DNA of 64,000 nucleotides, from NCBI GenBank assembly GCA_035610835.1, contig CM069443.1:61450480-61514479 (forward strand), written 5' to 3'. The first letter of the stretch is position 1, and every line of letters begins with the position of its first letter. The notes under the pieces are model-generated. The model did no database searches. It worked only from the letters and a program-made list of their open reading frames with translations, and had not been told where the DNA came from. The DNA is from Ophiura sarsii (taxonomy: Eukaryota > Echinodermata > Ophiuroidea > Amphilepidida > Ophiuridae). Position numbers and translations under genes: made by a program. This document shows, one piece after another, positions 1 through 12,194 of this stretch.

Positions 1-430
1 CATGTAACAACACCTGTATTTTAGATGATCCATTATGTGAGACAAGTCATCCGATAAATCGAAAATATTCTTGCCATTTCGGACAGCATCCAGTTGTTTA
101 TTTCATCTTAGGTTAACAATTTGGTTCGTGTTGCAACCTATATAATGGTCTGTTAGACAAATATATGGACAATCCTAGGCAATAATCAATCATCTTGTCA
201 ACGGGTGCATTCTTGCAGAATATGTTCGACTGCAAAGCTGATATTATTTTTTGATATGTTTTTTTCCCACTGCTTTTGCGTGGGTTACGTCTATATCTTT
301 CACTTGGAATATTTTACATGAATAAGTAATTTCATTAGATTAAAAGTTCATGTCGGTAGTGATATATGATAAACGATACCACTTTTAATTTGATATAGAC
401 TAACAAAGATTCAATTCTGAAAATTTCGTA
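1..430. other. AT-rich sequence, nothing recognised
   Basis: I see no coding similarity, RNA gene or clear repeat here. It lies beyond the presumed 3' end of the minus-strand LINE remnant that follows. Confidence 0.5.
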
Positions 431-644
431 ACGCTTGCTTCATATTTTATTTTTTTATTTTTTTTTATTCTCCTTTATACAAATATATACATAATATTAA
501 TGATACATGTTATCTTTAAATAGCATCACAAAAATGTTTCATGACAGAAATTGCAATATATGGTATATTATACAAATATATCTTCATAGGATTGTATAGG
601 ATTATATACTAACATTTTTATATTATGACAGTTTGACATGGAAG

Positions 645-998
645 TTATATAACTTTACGCGTTCTTAATTCTGAAACGAAAAGAAATGTCAAATGCGGGT
701 GGTTACCATATCTGAATTTACTTATACAGAGTTTAGCAACAGCAACGACATAGTTGATGAGATCGTTGTCAGAATTATTGAAGTTTTGTACACCAAAAAA
801 AAACACATTAGATTTAAAAACAACGCTTAATTTGGCAGAAATGACCATTTCTGCATGCTTCCAAATCAATTTAACCCTTTCGCAGAAGTAGAAGAAATGT
901 TCTGTGTACTCAATTACATTACAAGTATTACAAATATTAGATGACTCTTTACCCATTTTGTGTAACAACATTTTCGTTGGGTAGATGTTATGAAGCAT
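645..998 (-). pseudogene. LINE C-terminal zinc-binding region
   Basis: This minus-strand ORF holds the pattern C-N-T-C, then EHFFYFC, then a conserved IWKHAE stretch. It matches the C-terminal zinc-binding (zf-RVT type) region of LINE reverse transcriptases, which normally reads C--C----E---H-F--C-----W. It lies downstream in the same orientation as the thumb-region fragments at 1503-2140, consistent with one decayed element. The roughly 500 bases between the two pieces contain stops in all frames. It is a relic rather than a functional gene. Confidence 0.7.
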
Positions 999-1502
999 TT
1001 TACAATTAAGTGTAACAACCTTGCTTCATGCGTACATTTTGGAATTGTTTGCCAGATAGGTTTCCAATGGAAAATTAAATTTGGAAAGCGTCTTATCCAG
1101 TGGTTTCACAAGCGTCTTATCCAGAGGTTTTCCCAAATTGGGGGAGAGGCAATGGATTTAAGAATATTCTTTCTGAACGTCTTTACCGAACAAATATCAA
1201 TCGGTATGCCATTAAAAGAAATCTCTGAGTTAACATTGATGTTTGGAATGCGCATCGATTTCCAAACTACCGGCAGAGCATTACAAATGACATAATATTC
1301 TAAAAAATATTACTGTTATTCGGCATAGGCCTAGAATCTTTGAAACTGTCAAGTGAAAGAAGATTACACTGATTATCAAATATCTGGTGTAGTCTAATAA
1401 TGCCAGCTTTGATCAACTTCTTTATGAAAAGTGTCTTGTTATAAATCTGAATTGAGTTATTATTCCACTTTTTTAGCCGTGAACCAAGTCTTCACAACTT
1501 TG

Positions 1503-2140
1503 TCATAAAAAATCTGGCATCTTGTTAACAATATTCATACAATCAACATTAATATTTTGACATGAACAATTACAATTAAAGATGTTTGTGGCAATACCAA
1601 TTGTATTGATATTATTCAGCGCATTATTTCTCCACGTCACAACCTCGTCATCGACTATTTTCTTCACCCATGATAATTTTAAGGCGTCGAAGAAACGTGT
1701 AACATTAAACATATTAATACCTCCCATATCATAATCGAGAATTGCCGATTATCTGGAATATGAATAGCAGTTGCTATAATGGCGAGTTGGGATGCCAAAA
1801 GAGTTTTAATAATTAGGTTCCTCCTAATCATTGAAAGTCCTCTCATTTTCCATGCACGTATCGAGCTTTTTTGCATTTTATTATCCCAATTGCCCGGGAT
1901 TTTTTCAAGCGGAGTGTTAGGGCTAAATGTGATACCATGAACCTTGATGTTTTTGTCAGGGGAAAGTTTCCAGTTGACATTACCATGTTTAAAGGCATTA
2001 TTTTTCAACGACCCTATCCAAATGGCGTCACTTTTGCCTTGATTAATGAGCAAACCAGAAATGTTGCAAACTCATCTAATATGAGTAAAGCATGATCCAA
2101 AGAGACTGTCGATTTGATAAAAACAGTTGAAACTTACCCA
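1503..2140 (-). pseudogene. LINE reverse transcriptase thumb region, frameshifted
   Basis: Read on the minus strand from about 2135, the translation runs through ISGLLINQGKSDAIWIGS, the usual LINE stretch after the reverse transcriptase palm (FSG-L-IN--KSE--W-G). A region rich in Trp, Lys and Arg follows (around AWKMRGLSMIRR), with a hydrophobic stretch before the frame is lost near 1700. A second, overlapping frame then continues with MGGINMFNVTRFFDALKLSW, the GG-N-----F--ALK--W signature common to many LINEs. The change of frame between 1679 and 1727 is a disabling frameshift. There is no start codon; the left boundary is an element truncation. The piece has no host function. Confidence 0.72.
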
Positions 2141-3565
2141 GAAAGCACCGGTAGTGTAATACCTTCAATTTGTTTTGATTGACGGATTTTGCAAGATAGA
2201 AGTTCAACGCTCACAACGAAAAGTAAAGAAGCCTTGTCTCACGCCACACTCTACATCAAAGAACTTTGAAATGTGACCATTGTTTATGAGACTGCTACTG
2301 ATTACCTTAGTCTTTCACTTGTTCTGCCATTACAGTATGAAAATAGAAGAGGACAAAGGATTAGAACAACAATAGAGATATTATTTTTAGTTTATTTCAA
2401 ACAACTTTAACACACACATTATGTTTTCACTTTCCAACAGGATGAAATCACCATCTCCAATTTGACATGTATGATCTGAACTTCGAATGAAATGTTACGG
2501 TTACGGTATATCAAAGTTGATTTTAAAAAATCCTTAAATCAGTATTTTTCATGATAATTACATCTGGGCATCGATGGGTATTAATCTTTTTTCGGATAGC
2601 TTCTACAAACAAAAATATTTGATAAACGTAACTAGAGTCATCACTGCAAAAGAAAAATGAATATCCATGTACAATTACGATATTATTATTAAATCATCTT
2701 TATGCAGTCAAATAACCACAGATAACGCATAGATGGTAGGCAGTATATACTGTACATCGCAAGTTTGTATCGTTGCGGACAAGAGAAAACAGAACAGATT
2801 AAACAGAACTACTTTATACATAAATCAAAGCACACCGTTAAACCAATCACTTAAACTAATTGTAGATAAACTAGAAAACCCGAGATACGCATTCCTTTGA
2901 GAGATGCGAGTGATATCATCTATTAAGGCATACATTGAGCATTATTCTATTCACGTAAATATTGACGTCTTATTTAAAGAAGAGTAATCTATCTCTGAGG
3001 CGAACTTCTTATATAACGCATAAAAGAGATTAAAAAGATAACGACACATGTTTCACCTCGACATTCCCTCGTCGTATGTTTAACAATTTACAATGCAAAT
3101 TCATTTGTTTAAGTAGGTAACCAAACAATACCAAAGGGGGTTAAGATAAGTAATATATTTACATACGGTTTACAAAGTAAAAGTGCATTGAGGTATACAT
3201 GTATCGGATATCAGTATATATAAGTACTATGTTCGATTGCTAACGTTTTCTATCCTAATGATATTTCTTCAATCTGTAAAAGTAATTTAACGTATGATGT
3301 ATATCACTCAAACATATTCATAGGTCAATACCTACATGGTGAATCAGAAAGAACGGGCCCTTTTTTCAAAAAATTGTCACAAAAGATGTAGGCATGCACA
3401 TTCCAAATCAATGGTAGCGCTTTCAAGACCTACACTTTGTCTTTCATTCAAAAGAAGAATTTTAAAAAATCGACCATTTCGTTATCATGTTTTGAGAAAA
3501 GCCCCAAAATCTGAAGCAAATGCACGGAATGGTCGAATTATCAAGTCATTCTTAAAAGTATTCTA
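2141..3565. other. AT-rich spacer, nothing recognised
   Basis: There is no protein similarity I recognise. A plus-strand ORF of 76 codons at 3336-3566 is basic (rich in Arg and Lys) but has no recognisable motif and runs up against the LINE fragment that follows; I do not call it a gene. Confidence 0.45.
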
Positions 3566-5029
3566 ATGGGGTACACCTCCGGAATCAGTAGATATGCCTT
3601 CTTTTACTTTTCCTTCTGGATTTCAGGATTTTTATTACTCATAATTACACTGATCTATTTATTTCCAGTCATTTTAAGATATTGTATCCAACATCCATGT
3701 GCCTTTTCAGGGTTTTTTTTCATTAGTTTCATTGATCAAATGATCGAGCGCGTTGCTTCATCTCGCCTTAAGACTGTCATTGATGATTGGGAATTGCAAG
3801 ATCCTTTCCAATCTGCCTACCGAGCAAATCATAGCATCGAGACAGCGCTGCTACGTGTTAATAACGACATTCTGCGTGCAATGGACAATGGCAAAATAAC
3901 TGCCCTGGTAATGCTTGATCTCAGTGCTGCGTTTGACACTGTGGATCATAATATCCTACTGCAAAGGCTTCAAAATAACATCGGTGTGTCAGGCGTAGCA
4001 CTGAAATGGTGTAAATCGTACTTACGGGATAGAATACAACATGTTAAAATTGGTGACACCTTGTCTGAGCCAGTTACACTGAACTATTCTGTGCCCCAAG
4101 GTTCCGTACTGGGACCACAATGGTTCGTCATCTACACCGCACCAATCCGTCATATCTTTCAGAAATACAACCTCAAATACCACATATATGCAGATGATAC
4201 CCAAATTTATTTTTCATTTGATGCTAACCAGACAGCTGCCACTGATGCAATTCATGTTATTGAAGCATGTGTTGAGGAGATCCGTCAATGGATGAAAAAT
4301 AATTCTCTCAAACTCAACGATAGCAAGACTGAATTTGGCTCCAAACACATGTTAGACAAGCTTTCTGACATTCACATTAATATAGGCAGCTCAACCATTG
4401 CTCCAGTGAAACAAGTTCGCAATCTTAGCTTCATCATGGATGCATCAATGACTCTAACTTCGCACATATCTTCCATTGTCAAATCAGCTTCTTTTCAATT
4501 AAGAAGCCTGGGCAAAATTCGGAAATTTCTGGACTCAAAGACAACAGAACAACTGGTTCATGCCTTCATCACTTCCAGATTAGACATCGGCAATTCTCTC
4601 CTTCACGGACTTCCTAAAGATCAGATTCATCGTTTACAAGTAATTCAAAACACTGCTGCACGTCTCATCACACGCACAAAACCATCTTCTCACATAACCC
4701 CAATTTTGTTTGATTTGCACTGGCTACCAGTTCATCCGAGAGTGCAATATAAGCTTCTAATACTCACTTATCGTGCCATAAATGAACATGCTCCAGCCTA
4801 CATCACTGAACTTCTTGCATTGTATAAACCGTCTCGGTCTGGCTTGCGTTCCACATCAAAAAATCTTCTGGTTATGGAAAAGTCGTATCGGTCATGGGGG
4901 GACAGAGCCTTTACTATTGCTGCGCCTAGGCTCTGGAATTCACTTCCTAATCATATCCGTGCCTGTTCATCTCTCTTATCATTCAAAACTGGCCTCAAAA
5001 CTCATCTGATGTATATTGCGTATAATTAA
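3566..5029 (+). CDS. Partial LINE reverse transcriptase ORF (CR1/L2-like)
   Basis: This open frame of 487 codons holds most of a non-LTR reverse transcriptase. Visible motifs are FQSAYR with an HS-ETAL stretch (about residues 81-94), DLSAAFDTVDH with the first catalytic Asp (118-128), SVPQGSVLGP (175-184) and the catalytic YADDTQIY (208-215). A thumb/connection region follows, with the C-terminal DLHWLPV and PRLWNSLP motifs typical of CR1/L2 elements. The family product makes cDNA on a nicked target. The first 54 residues are hydrophobic and unrelated to the family: they are flanking sequence read through from upstream, so the nominal ATG at 3566 is not a real start. The full protein is usually 900-1000 residues; the apurinic-type endonuclease half is missing. 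It is a transposon relic with an intact frame, not a host gene. Confidence 0.85.
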   Translation: MGYTSGISRYAFFYFSFWISGFLLLIITLIYLFPVILRYCIQHPCAFSGFFFISFIDQMIERVASSRLKTVIDDWELQDPFQSAYRANHSIETALLRVNNDILRAMDNGKITALVMLDLSAAFDTVDHNILLQRLQNNIGVSGVALKWCKSYLRDRIQHVKIGDTLSEPVTLNYSVPQGSVLGPQWFVIYTAPIRHIFQKYNLKYHIYADDTQIYFSFDANQTAATDAIHVIEACVEEIRQWMKNNSLKLNDSKTEFGSKHMLDKLSDIHINIGSSTIAPVKQVRNLSFIMDASMTLTSHISSIVKSASFQLRSLGKIRKFLDSKTTEQLVHAFITSRLDIGNSLLHGLPKDQIHRLQVIQNTAARLITRTKPSSHITPILFDLHWLPVHPRVQYKLLILTYRAINEHAPAYITELLALYKPSRSGLRSTSKNLLVMEKSYRSWGDRAFTIAAPRLWNSLPNHIRACSSLLSFKTGLKTHLMYIAYN

Positions 5030-5216
5030 GCTGTTTCAATTAATTTTGTGATTTATTGCATTGTATAATTGTTGCTTTTTTATGCATTATTTGTATATGT
5101 ATAATGTTCTCTGCTCTGGTTTCATTGTTTCTTTTGTTTAATTGCTCACTGCGCCATGAGTGCTTCGGCAGATTTGCGCGCATTATAAATGTTCAGTATT
5201 ATTATTATTATTATCA
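3728..5216 (+). mobile_element. CR1/L2-type LINE, 5'-truncated copy
   Basis: This copy runs from inside the reverse transcriptase domain to a typical CR1/L2 3' end: a short stretch with GCGCATTATAAATG followed by a run of ATT trinucleotides at about 5195-5214. Similarity to the family begins at FIDQMIERV (3728); sequence upstream is unrelated, which is the usual 5' truncation of target-primed insertion. No flanking target duplication was obvious. The reading frame stays open to its stop, so the copy is fairly young compared with the fragments on either side, but it lacks the endonuclease and cannot be autonomous. Confidence 0.88.
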
Positions 5217-5589
5217 GCATAGCTCTGATCAGACAACAATACTATGGGTTATTGCCATTCCGTGTATATGGCTTTAAACTACTACTCAAATGGTTGCAAC
5301 TTAATAACGCAATGTTCGAATTCAAAATTTCTTTTGAATAAAAGCCAAATATGTGTTCTTTGTAACCTTATATTTGGTTTTGAATATGCAGCCCAATATT
5401 TCTGTGGCGCTTTCACCAACAAAATTGCCCGTTCTTTCTGACTCATCCTGTACATGAATTGTGTGGAGTAACTTTATAAGGCATCGTAATCTTAAAGAAT
5501 CTAATCATCCATGCGGTGCTAAAATCAAAAGATAATTTTTAACTGGGTATAATGAGGATACAAATTAGTGTCATAATACTCAATTGCTG

Positions 5590-6015
5590 AAGAAACATCA
5601 GATCGTAAATGTGATATGTGATGACATGGTCATTTGTGAATCAAATAAGGCACCCAAATTCCTTACGGTCTTTGCAGGTTGAACGTTTTCATTTCCAATA
5701 GAAAGAGTAATATTAGATGGCAGATGGTGTTTGGGATAGTATGTAGATGCTGCAATACATAACTCTGTTTTGCTATCATTTATCTTTAATTTGTTTGCAG
5801 TCATCTAGTTATTTTAACTATCAAATATACACTTTAGAGTCGAGTTATTGCACTGTTAAGTTGAATGATATGTATAACTGCGTATCATCGGCATACTTAT
5901 GATGAGACACATTATGATAATTTGCAATGTCACCAACTGGAAGAGTATTTAATAAACAGAATCAGGTCCGACTACAAAGCCTTGTGGCAAACTAAACTGC
6001 GAGACGATTGGATCT
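5590..6015 (-). pseudogene. Second CR1/L2-like reverse transcriptase fragment, inverted
   Basis: On the minus strand, the region near 5990 reads as a degenerate FSLPQG..VGP motif. It then passes through a stretch ending in HHKYADDTQLYI around 5880-5930, and continues at 5804-5598 with KLKINDSKTEL, VRNLGALFDSQMTMSSHI. These are the PQG motif, the catalytic YADD and the post-palm segment of the same LINE family as the copy at 3728-5216, in opposite orientation. The frame changes at least twice, so it is a dead, older relic. Confidence 0.75.
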
Positions 6016-6240
6016 GAGAGTTTACCAGCTCTGTGGTTAACAATCATTGAAATCACTGATAACTTTAACGTTTGAATGTCGGCACGCATAGGCGCTCGCT
6101 AATTATGTTTGCAATATACGTTCAAATCTGTAGTTTGATTTCAGTCAATATGACACCGATGGATCAACGATGTGGGTAGTAGAGGTCTGGCAATCATTAT
6201 TCGATTTAACTCAATTTACTAACATATTGGACCTACACTT

Positions 6241-6431
6241 CTATACTGTTTGGCCATCTCGAGACAGTGACGTAACCGCGTATTCTACTAATTGCATCAC
6301 ATAACGCGCGCGCATACTCGCGGCGCTGGCGTACAAACACAAGCGTTGAAAGGCGGAAGATACACACGCGTGCGTAAACGCTGCGCCTGTTCAGTTACGT
6401 CACTGTCTCGAGATGGCCAAACAGAGTATAG
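6241..6431. mobile_element. MITE with about 30-bp inverted ends
   Basis: Bases 6248-6276 and 6396-6424 are perfect inverted copies built around TTTGGCCATCTCGAGACAG and the adjoining GTGACGTAAC; outside them CTATAC and GTATAG extend the pairing. The CpG-rich centre (several GCGCGC and GCGTGCG stretches) has no coding capacity. The size (191 bp) and terminal repeats indicate a non-autonomous DNA element; I could not assign the superfamily or a target duplication. Confidence 0.7.
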
Positions 6432-7019
6432 AATAATATATCTTGGACTGTGCAAAATTGAGATATGTATGTGTCTTCATCAGTTATCCAAGGTATCCCA
6501 ACATTGAATGATGGGGGTCGGGGAATGGAAAAGATCAGAAACTATATCTGCACACAATTTTTGAGACGCCTGTAACGTGTTCCACGGTTATATAATGGGT
6601 CCTAAATAATAACAAGCGCTTATTATCAAACAAACCAAAACTGACATTTGTTTCAATGTTGTTTTATAATGGCAACCTTTGAGAAGAGATGTAGACTGAA
6701 GGTTATTGCATTTCCCCGTTAAATGAGTCAATGTATTCCATGTATTTATGGTATTCCAGATTATGTATACTAAAACAACACTGTAAATCCGGATCCATCA
6801 GATTTGAGAATTGGCTTCATGTCATTTAAGTGTTAGTATCGTGTTATTTGTTCATATTTATTTATTCAGCTCCGTAGATGGGGAACTTACGCAATGTCAA
6901 GTTGAAATCCATATTTAAAAAACATGAACTACACATCGATTTGAAAATGTCCGCGTCCTTGATGGTATTTCTTCGGTTATTTTTCACCTTTAACGACTTT
7001 TGTTTTAGTTTGGAAAAGC
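6432..7019. other. No feature recognised
   Basis: AT-rich spacer without recognisable coding or repeat structure. Confidence 0.45.
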
Positions 7020-7256
7020 CATCTGTACCGGCATGTGAGCCAGGGGGGGGGGGGGGGCAAGTATATGTCAATTTCGCAGTACAAATAGCACAACAGTCAA
7101 CAAATAATGCCCAATCCTCAGTGTTTTCTGGCCTAGGCCCTATTTTTTTTTCCTTATGAAAATTTAGCGTCCCGGTATTTGGAGCCAGGGGGCAAGTTGC
7201 CCCCCCCCCCCCCCCCTGCCCCCCCCCCCCCCCCCCCCCCCCGGTCGGTACGCCCC
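7020..7256. repeat. Poly-G/poly-C-bounded repeat fragment
   Basis: A G run at about 7042-7057 and two long C runs between 7200 and 7242 surround a core with no long conserved frame. The right edge reads GGTACGCCCCTGAC, whose complement starts with GTCAGGGGCGTACC. This is the CAGGGGCGT-type terminus seen on hAT-like MITEs elsewhere in the window (30510 and 31689). The left terminus is not evident, so this is probably a partial copy. Runs of G or C this long are prone to assembly error. Confidence 0.45.
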
Positions 7257-7324
7257 TGACTTGATAGAGCAGTACAAAAGTGTTTTTATCAAGGCCTTGT
7301 TGTGTGAAAGCGATTGAATCGTAT

Positions 7325-7475
7325 ATGGAGTAAATGTATTCATACACCATCCACCTAACCAGCCTAAGAAATGGCTTAAATGCATTATCCAAGATATTGC
7401 ATTATCATACTGTACTAGTTACACATGCATTGGGCCTAGAATTTGCTGATCGTCTCTAGATGGGACACGACGGAT
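7325..7475. repeat. Third copy of the 24.7-26.0 kb repeat end
   Basis: Sequence from GGAGTAAATGTATTCATAC to the CTAGATGGGA stretch is a diverged copy of 24730-24800 and of 25750-26060. It shows that this segment is a dispersed repeat and gives an outgroup for the tandem duplication at 23.9-25.8 kb. Confidence 0.7.
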
Positions 7476-7560
7476 GAATCTAGAACGGTTGAATGACACT
7501 TTGAGTCATGTGCGCATGCGTCAACTTTGTCATCCGTCAGGCCTCTAAATGCTTCAACAC

Positions 7561-10500
7561 GTAAAGGTACACTTCTTAATGTTACCTACAAATACAAGTA
7601 CCATATTTTGATTAAGTGATGATTATTCCACCTATTTACATATTGCATTCAAATTTGTGATTGTATTGTATTCAGGAGATGCTAATGCTGATAGAAAGTG
7701 GACATATTTGTACAGGTACTCATCTTTTTTTACATTTTAGATTCACACAGTTAGGTAGCATTTTCAGGCTCTCAATACTTTGAAACATGAGGTTGAGTCA
7801 CTTTGTATACTTTCACCAAGATGATTTGAATGAACATTTGTTTTCATGTACCTCAAAGAGGGGGAATGACCCTTTCTGGAAAATTTTGAATTTTGAGCAT
7901 GCGCCCGAAACTTAAGTACATAGAGGAATGTGAACATTTTGTATTCGTAGGTAACAGTTAATGTATACGTAGGTATAAGAGAGGTAAAACTGTAATAAAT
8001 TAATGTTGTACCTAATTTATGCTGCATTTTGGGGGTGAAATGATCATGCAGGGTTGTTAACAATATTTGTTTTTAAATAAACATGTTAAAACATGTTTAA
8101 ATCCTAATATTATGGACATGTTCCCCAATAGTTTACTTTAATTAGATACTAGAATATTAATTGAATGTTGAAAAAATATACAATATCTAACTCTCAGTTG
8201 TAATTTTGAATAAATTTATTAAGAACAAAATATCAGGCAACATTTTTAAGCATTCCTATAAGAGAAAAACATGTTAAGACTTAAAGCACGGTAGCTAATA
8301 TTGCAATAATCAAAGTATTCGTAGGTAATACATTTGTTCTCAACTTCAACTTCGTTGACTAAGAACGGTTGGATTCTTTGATTTTATATATGCTTAAGAG
8401 GCAAAATTGTACTCGCCGTAGTTCTTATGCCCTGAATCGCGTGTGAGGGTGAATGTCGTACAGCAAAATAAAAAGGTGTCTTGCTTGACGTTAAAAGTTG
8501 ATAATATAAGAATGTGCGCTCAGCACTGCTTTTACAAAACAATCAGAATTGCGTAATATTCAACATTTGAATAAAAAGCAAGATTAACCAAATAAACATT
8601 AAATTATATAAAACTATGTTCCTATTTCTAAGATATAAAAGAAAACATCCTAAACATCAATAAACTCACTAGGCCTATACTGTCAGTACTATTGATCATC
8701 TAATTTGGTTAAGTAATGTTGATTAAAATTAATTTACACATGATAATTACGGCAGAAAATGTTTTATTATGCTAACGTATCTGATCATCCAATTTTGTAA
8801 GTGTCTTTCTTGCTTGACTTTTAATTATTAAGAATGTGCGTTTAACTTCTACAAAACAGTCAGAAGTGTGTAATATTTAACATCTGATACAAGGCAAGAT
8901 GATGACAACATATCGTACTGGGTTAACATTTCGTAAAGGTATGGTTAAACAATCAATTAACTCGCTAGTAATAATATTCTTACTCATCTCATTTGGTAAA
9001 AAGCATGTTCATCATTAAAACTAAACATAATAAAATATTAAGCATATAGAAACATTTTAAGTAAGATACCTCTGATCATTCAGCCTTGTAATCTCTACTT
9101 AACAAGTTTAGTGGATCTTGTTGTATTCTTTGTGTAGTTAGTTCTTCATCTCTCTCTTGTCACGAGAATGAATATCTAGTAGAACAGAATTACTCTTTGT
9201 TTATTATAGGACATTTTAGAATGTTAAGAATGAACGTTTCAGTTTCCGTGTGAATCCAAAGTATTGGATCGAATCAACTATTGAACATTTCCTCGAGCCA
9301 TCATTAATTAGAAAGCAAGCGGTTTTCTTTTAGCAAACAGTTTGATTTGCCTGTAATTCATAGTCTTGAATGTCAGGTTATTTGTTTTAAGCAATAAAAC
9401 AACCGGTTGTCTTCCACAATTTGTTCTAAATGAAGGAGGCAAGTGAGTCTTCTAGCAGTTATCATTTTGAATAGCTGTTTTAAACACGAAAGCCAGATCG
9501 CTTTTTAATTCATTTAATATATACTTTGAAATAATTTCATATCAGACCTTATATTATATATAAGTTTAATATGAGCCGAACATGTTCAAAGTCTAGAATA
9601 TTCAAATGTCGTGCATTTCAGTCCACAGCGCGCGGAAAAAAGCACATACAACTTACAGCAAGACATCCAGTTGTCAGATTAGAATTAAGATATAATTTCC
9701 TAGTTTGGAATTTGTATCATTCTAAAAGTCGTACATAGTAAGTTTTTATCGAGTTTCAACCGGAGGCGGATTCCGTTTGACATAGAATCACCAATATGAA
9801 ATATTTTGTCAGATGTAGACAAAATAGGAATTTTATGTTTAAAAATTCAATGTTGTTTGATTTAAAAACACTAATCTAATAGGTTTTGCCACGACAGAGA
9901 TATTGTCGGGCATGTGCCTTTCATTGTGATTTTCTTTTAAATCAACCACTGCTTAGTTCAATTACACTAATTAATGAATGTCGGAAGCATTATTCATGAA
10001 CAATTCTTGATTTGAGACTGAAATCAGTTAGGCCTACCCTTGATTACCTCCCACCTTTAAAAAAAAAAAGGGAAAATGTTTTACTAAATTTCGTGTTCAC
10101 TTAAAATACGTTTCGGTGACATTACACAACCTGCCCGAGCAAAAATGAAGCAAGTTATTTTATATTTGTGACACATGAATTCCATTTTCAAATACAACTA
10201 CAATAATACCCAATATTATGTACCTCAGTAGTCACTTCTCTGCAATTCCAGAGGAAGTTGGTTAACTACGTATATATCATATCGACAAGCTGGTTTAAAA
10301 CAATATTACGCACCAAACGATATTATTCCCGTCTTATACATTCCTGCTAAATATTTACATAATATAAGGTGCGAATGAAAGCGAAAAACAATACAGGAAT
10401 TGTACCATGCTCATTAACTAATATATAGGTTACCTACGAATACAAAATGGAATATGAGAAAATTGATTATGAAGCCGAAATTTCATGGATATTATGACTA

Positions 10501-11600
10501 AATGTACCCATTTTAAGACGATCAACGTGTAATCAATCTATGGATATAAATAACATTCATTCACTCTAACTCCAACAAAAATATGTTCTCGGCAAAACCA
10601 GTGTGATTACACCATGCATTTTATTGAAATTAACACCTCCTATTTTCATTTAATAAGGGAATATTAATTTTTTCCCTCCAAATATAAATATAATAATATA
10701 TCCAGTCAGATTGTATGATTGCGCACTGCTTGTATGTAAAATAAAATCATTTAGGGCCAATACGCACCGTGTATATTATTGAATGTTGCCTACATATACA
10801 TGTTACCTCCGAATACAACATGAAGTCAATGCACGAGAAGCTGTTACTGATTATTTATATAAACATTAATCACCCCCATTGCGATTTAAATCAACTGTCA
10901 GAGGATGTCTTTGCGTGAATAACATAAACAACTACACTAATAGGAGTAACAAGATTGAGACATAGGGAGGCTATATTCAATCAACTTTTCAGACAACAAC
11001 AAATTATTGATGCACTTGTACGCAAACTACAGAATTTTGTGAAAAGTTACTTACAAAAGCTGAAAGATTGATGCAAAACTTCTCTGTGGCTTGCCGAACG
11101 CAGCGCACATTTCTACTTTATTCCAGTCGATACAAGTGTGTAACAACAGAGGGAATAACCACGGTATCGTTATTTGTATTTGAAGGTAAAAGTTCATATT
11201 TCAAATTTGCCTACGAATACAGCCTTTTATTGCTGATATTTCAAAAAATGTTGCCTTCAAAATGATAAAACTTGGCACACATGTACATTGTATCACACTT
11301 CGCTCATTCTATAGATATCATTCACTAATCTGTGTTTATATTAAAATGGCAGTGTTTTAAATAGGTATTCGGAGGTAATGCATTTTTTTACCAAACCGAT
11401 CGTTTCCGCTTTTAAAGTTTCTAACAGCTTTATCAAAAAATCGACTTGAATGTGGACAATGCATTTAAGTATTTAACATATTTAGGTATCCTTACAGCAC
11501 AAATTACACTACCTCAGGCGAATTCTTCCCCGAAAGTGAGATTTAACAAAACATGTATTGGTAGGTAACGTCAAAACTTACAACAGCCAAAAAAATCACA
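7561..11600. repeat. Gene-free 4 kb with recurring 15-bp motif
   Basis: A motif close to GTATTCGTAGGTAAC recurs about a dozen times in both orientations. Sites are at about 7581, 7941, 7963, 8315, 10429, 10787, 10802, 11176, 11207, 11365 and 11555, with a weaker match near 8005. Spacing is irregular, from 1 bp to about 2 kb. I see no coding potential. I noticed only a partial match (GTAGGTAAC near 3113) elsewhere in the window. It may be a clustered regulatory site or the remains of a dispersed repeat. Confidence 0.5.
8476..9250. repeat. Decayed tandem duplication, unit about 320 bp
   Basis: Sequence starting GTGTCTTGCTTGAC at 8476 is repeated in diverged form from about 8798. Matching landmarks are AAGAATGTGCG (8508 and 8830), a stretch with ACAAAACA-TCAGAA, the following AACATTTGA/AACATCTGA, then GATCATC/GATCATTC before the next unit. 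A weak third match (AAGAATGAACGTTTCAG near 9220) suggests a further older copy. No coding content. Confidence 0.6.
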
Positions 11601-12194
11601 ACAATTCAGGGGATTGATCAAAAGTAACAAAAATTACAAGAGGCATTCTTGAGATATCCACCAATCAAACAGGTAAAATTATTTCCGCTTAAGCTTGTTT
11701 TTATCTAAACGGTTATATGTCTAAAATAAAACCTTAACAACTATTTTGTAAAAAGGGTGAAAAATAGCAGGTTTATTGCTCGCATACGCCTAATTGTGCA
11801 TAGAAGTTAGTCATATTATATATGGCGCGAAGCGTCTCATCGAGGCGGATACGTATAACACAAAAATAAAATAGTCAAGATATAGATTATTTTATTATAG
11901 GCCTGAACATCACGTGTACACTTTTCGTTGGATTCGACCATATGATTCTTTTTTCTTTTTTAACAAATAGGGTTTCCTTTGTTCCCAATGTAACCTTTAA
12001 AACAATATCACTTTCAAACAATATAGTTCAAGCGTCAAGGTTTTTTTTAACAAAGGTGAAGGTAAGCATTCATTACACGCCTCAATTATTTATATCGGTT
12101 CTCGAGGTACTCAAGTACTAATTCATATGTTCCATGTAACAACAATCAATCATGGACATATCCAATTTATCTGATGGGCTGAGCATGTTTATCA
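11601..12194. other. No feature recognised
   Basis: AT-rich spacer before the long repeated segment that begins near 12195; I see no coding or structural signal. Confidence 0.4.

Larger units (their letters stand above)
430..2140 (-). mobile_element. Decayed non-LTR retrotransposon, 3' portion
   Basis: Minus-strand coding pieces in different frames add up to the C-terminal half of a LINE polyprotein: sequence just after the reverse transcriptase active site, the thumb/connection region, and a terminal Cys-rich zinc-binding region. Near 440-470 the plus strand is T-rich, which on the minus strand is an A-rich tail as expected at a LINE 3' end. The element is 5'-truncated near 2140; the catalytic YxDD and the endonuclease are not visible. 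Frame changes and stops between the pieces show it is dead. The order of the pieces (thumb, then a GG-N motif followed by a KLSW-like motif, then CCHC-like cysteines) resembles L1/Tx1-type elements; the clade is a guess. Confidence 0.75.

Noticed and set aside
6862..7392. 176-codon ORF with Gly- and Pro-rich stretches
   Set aside because: The Gly and Pro runs are translations of poly-G/poly-C tracts; no conserved domain surrounds them.
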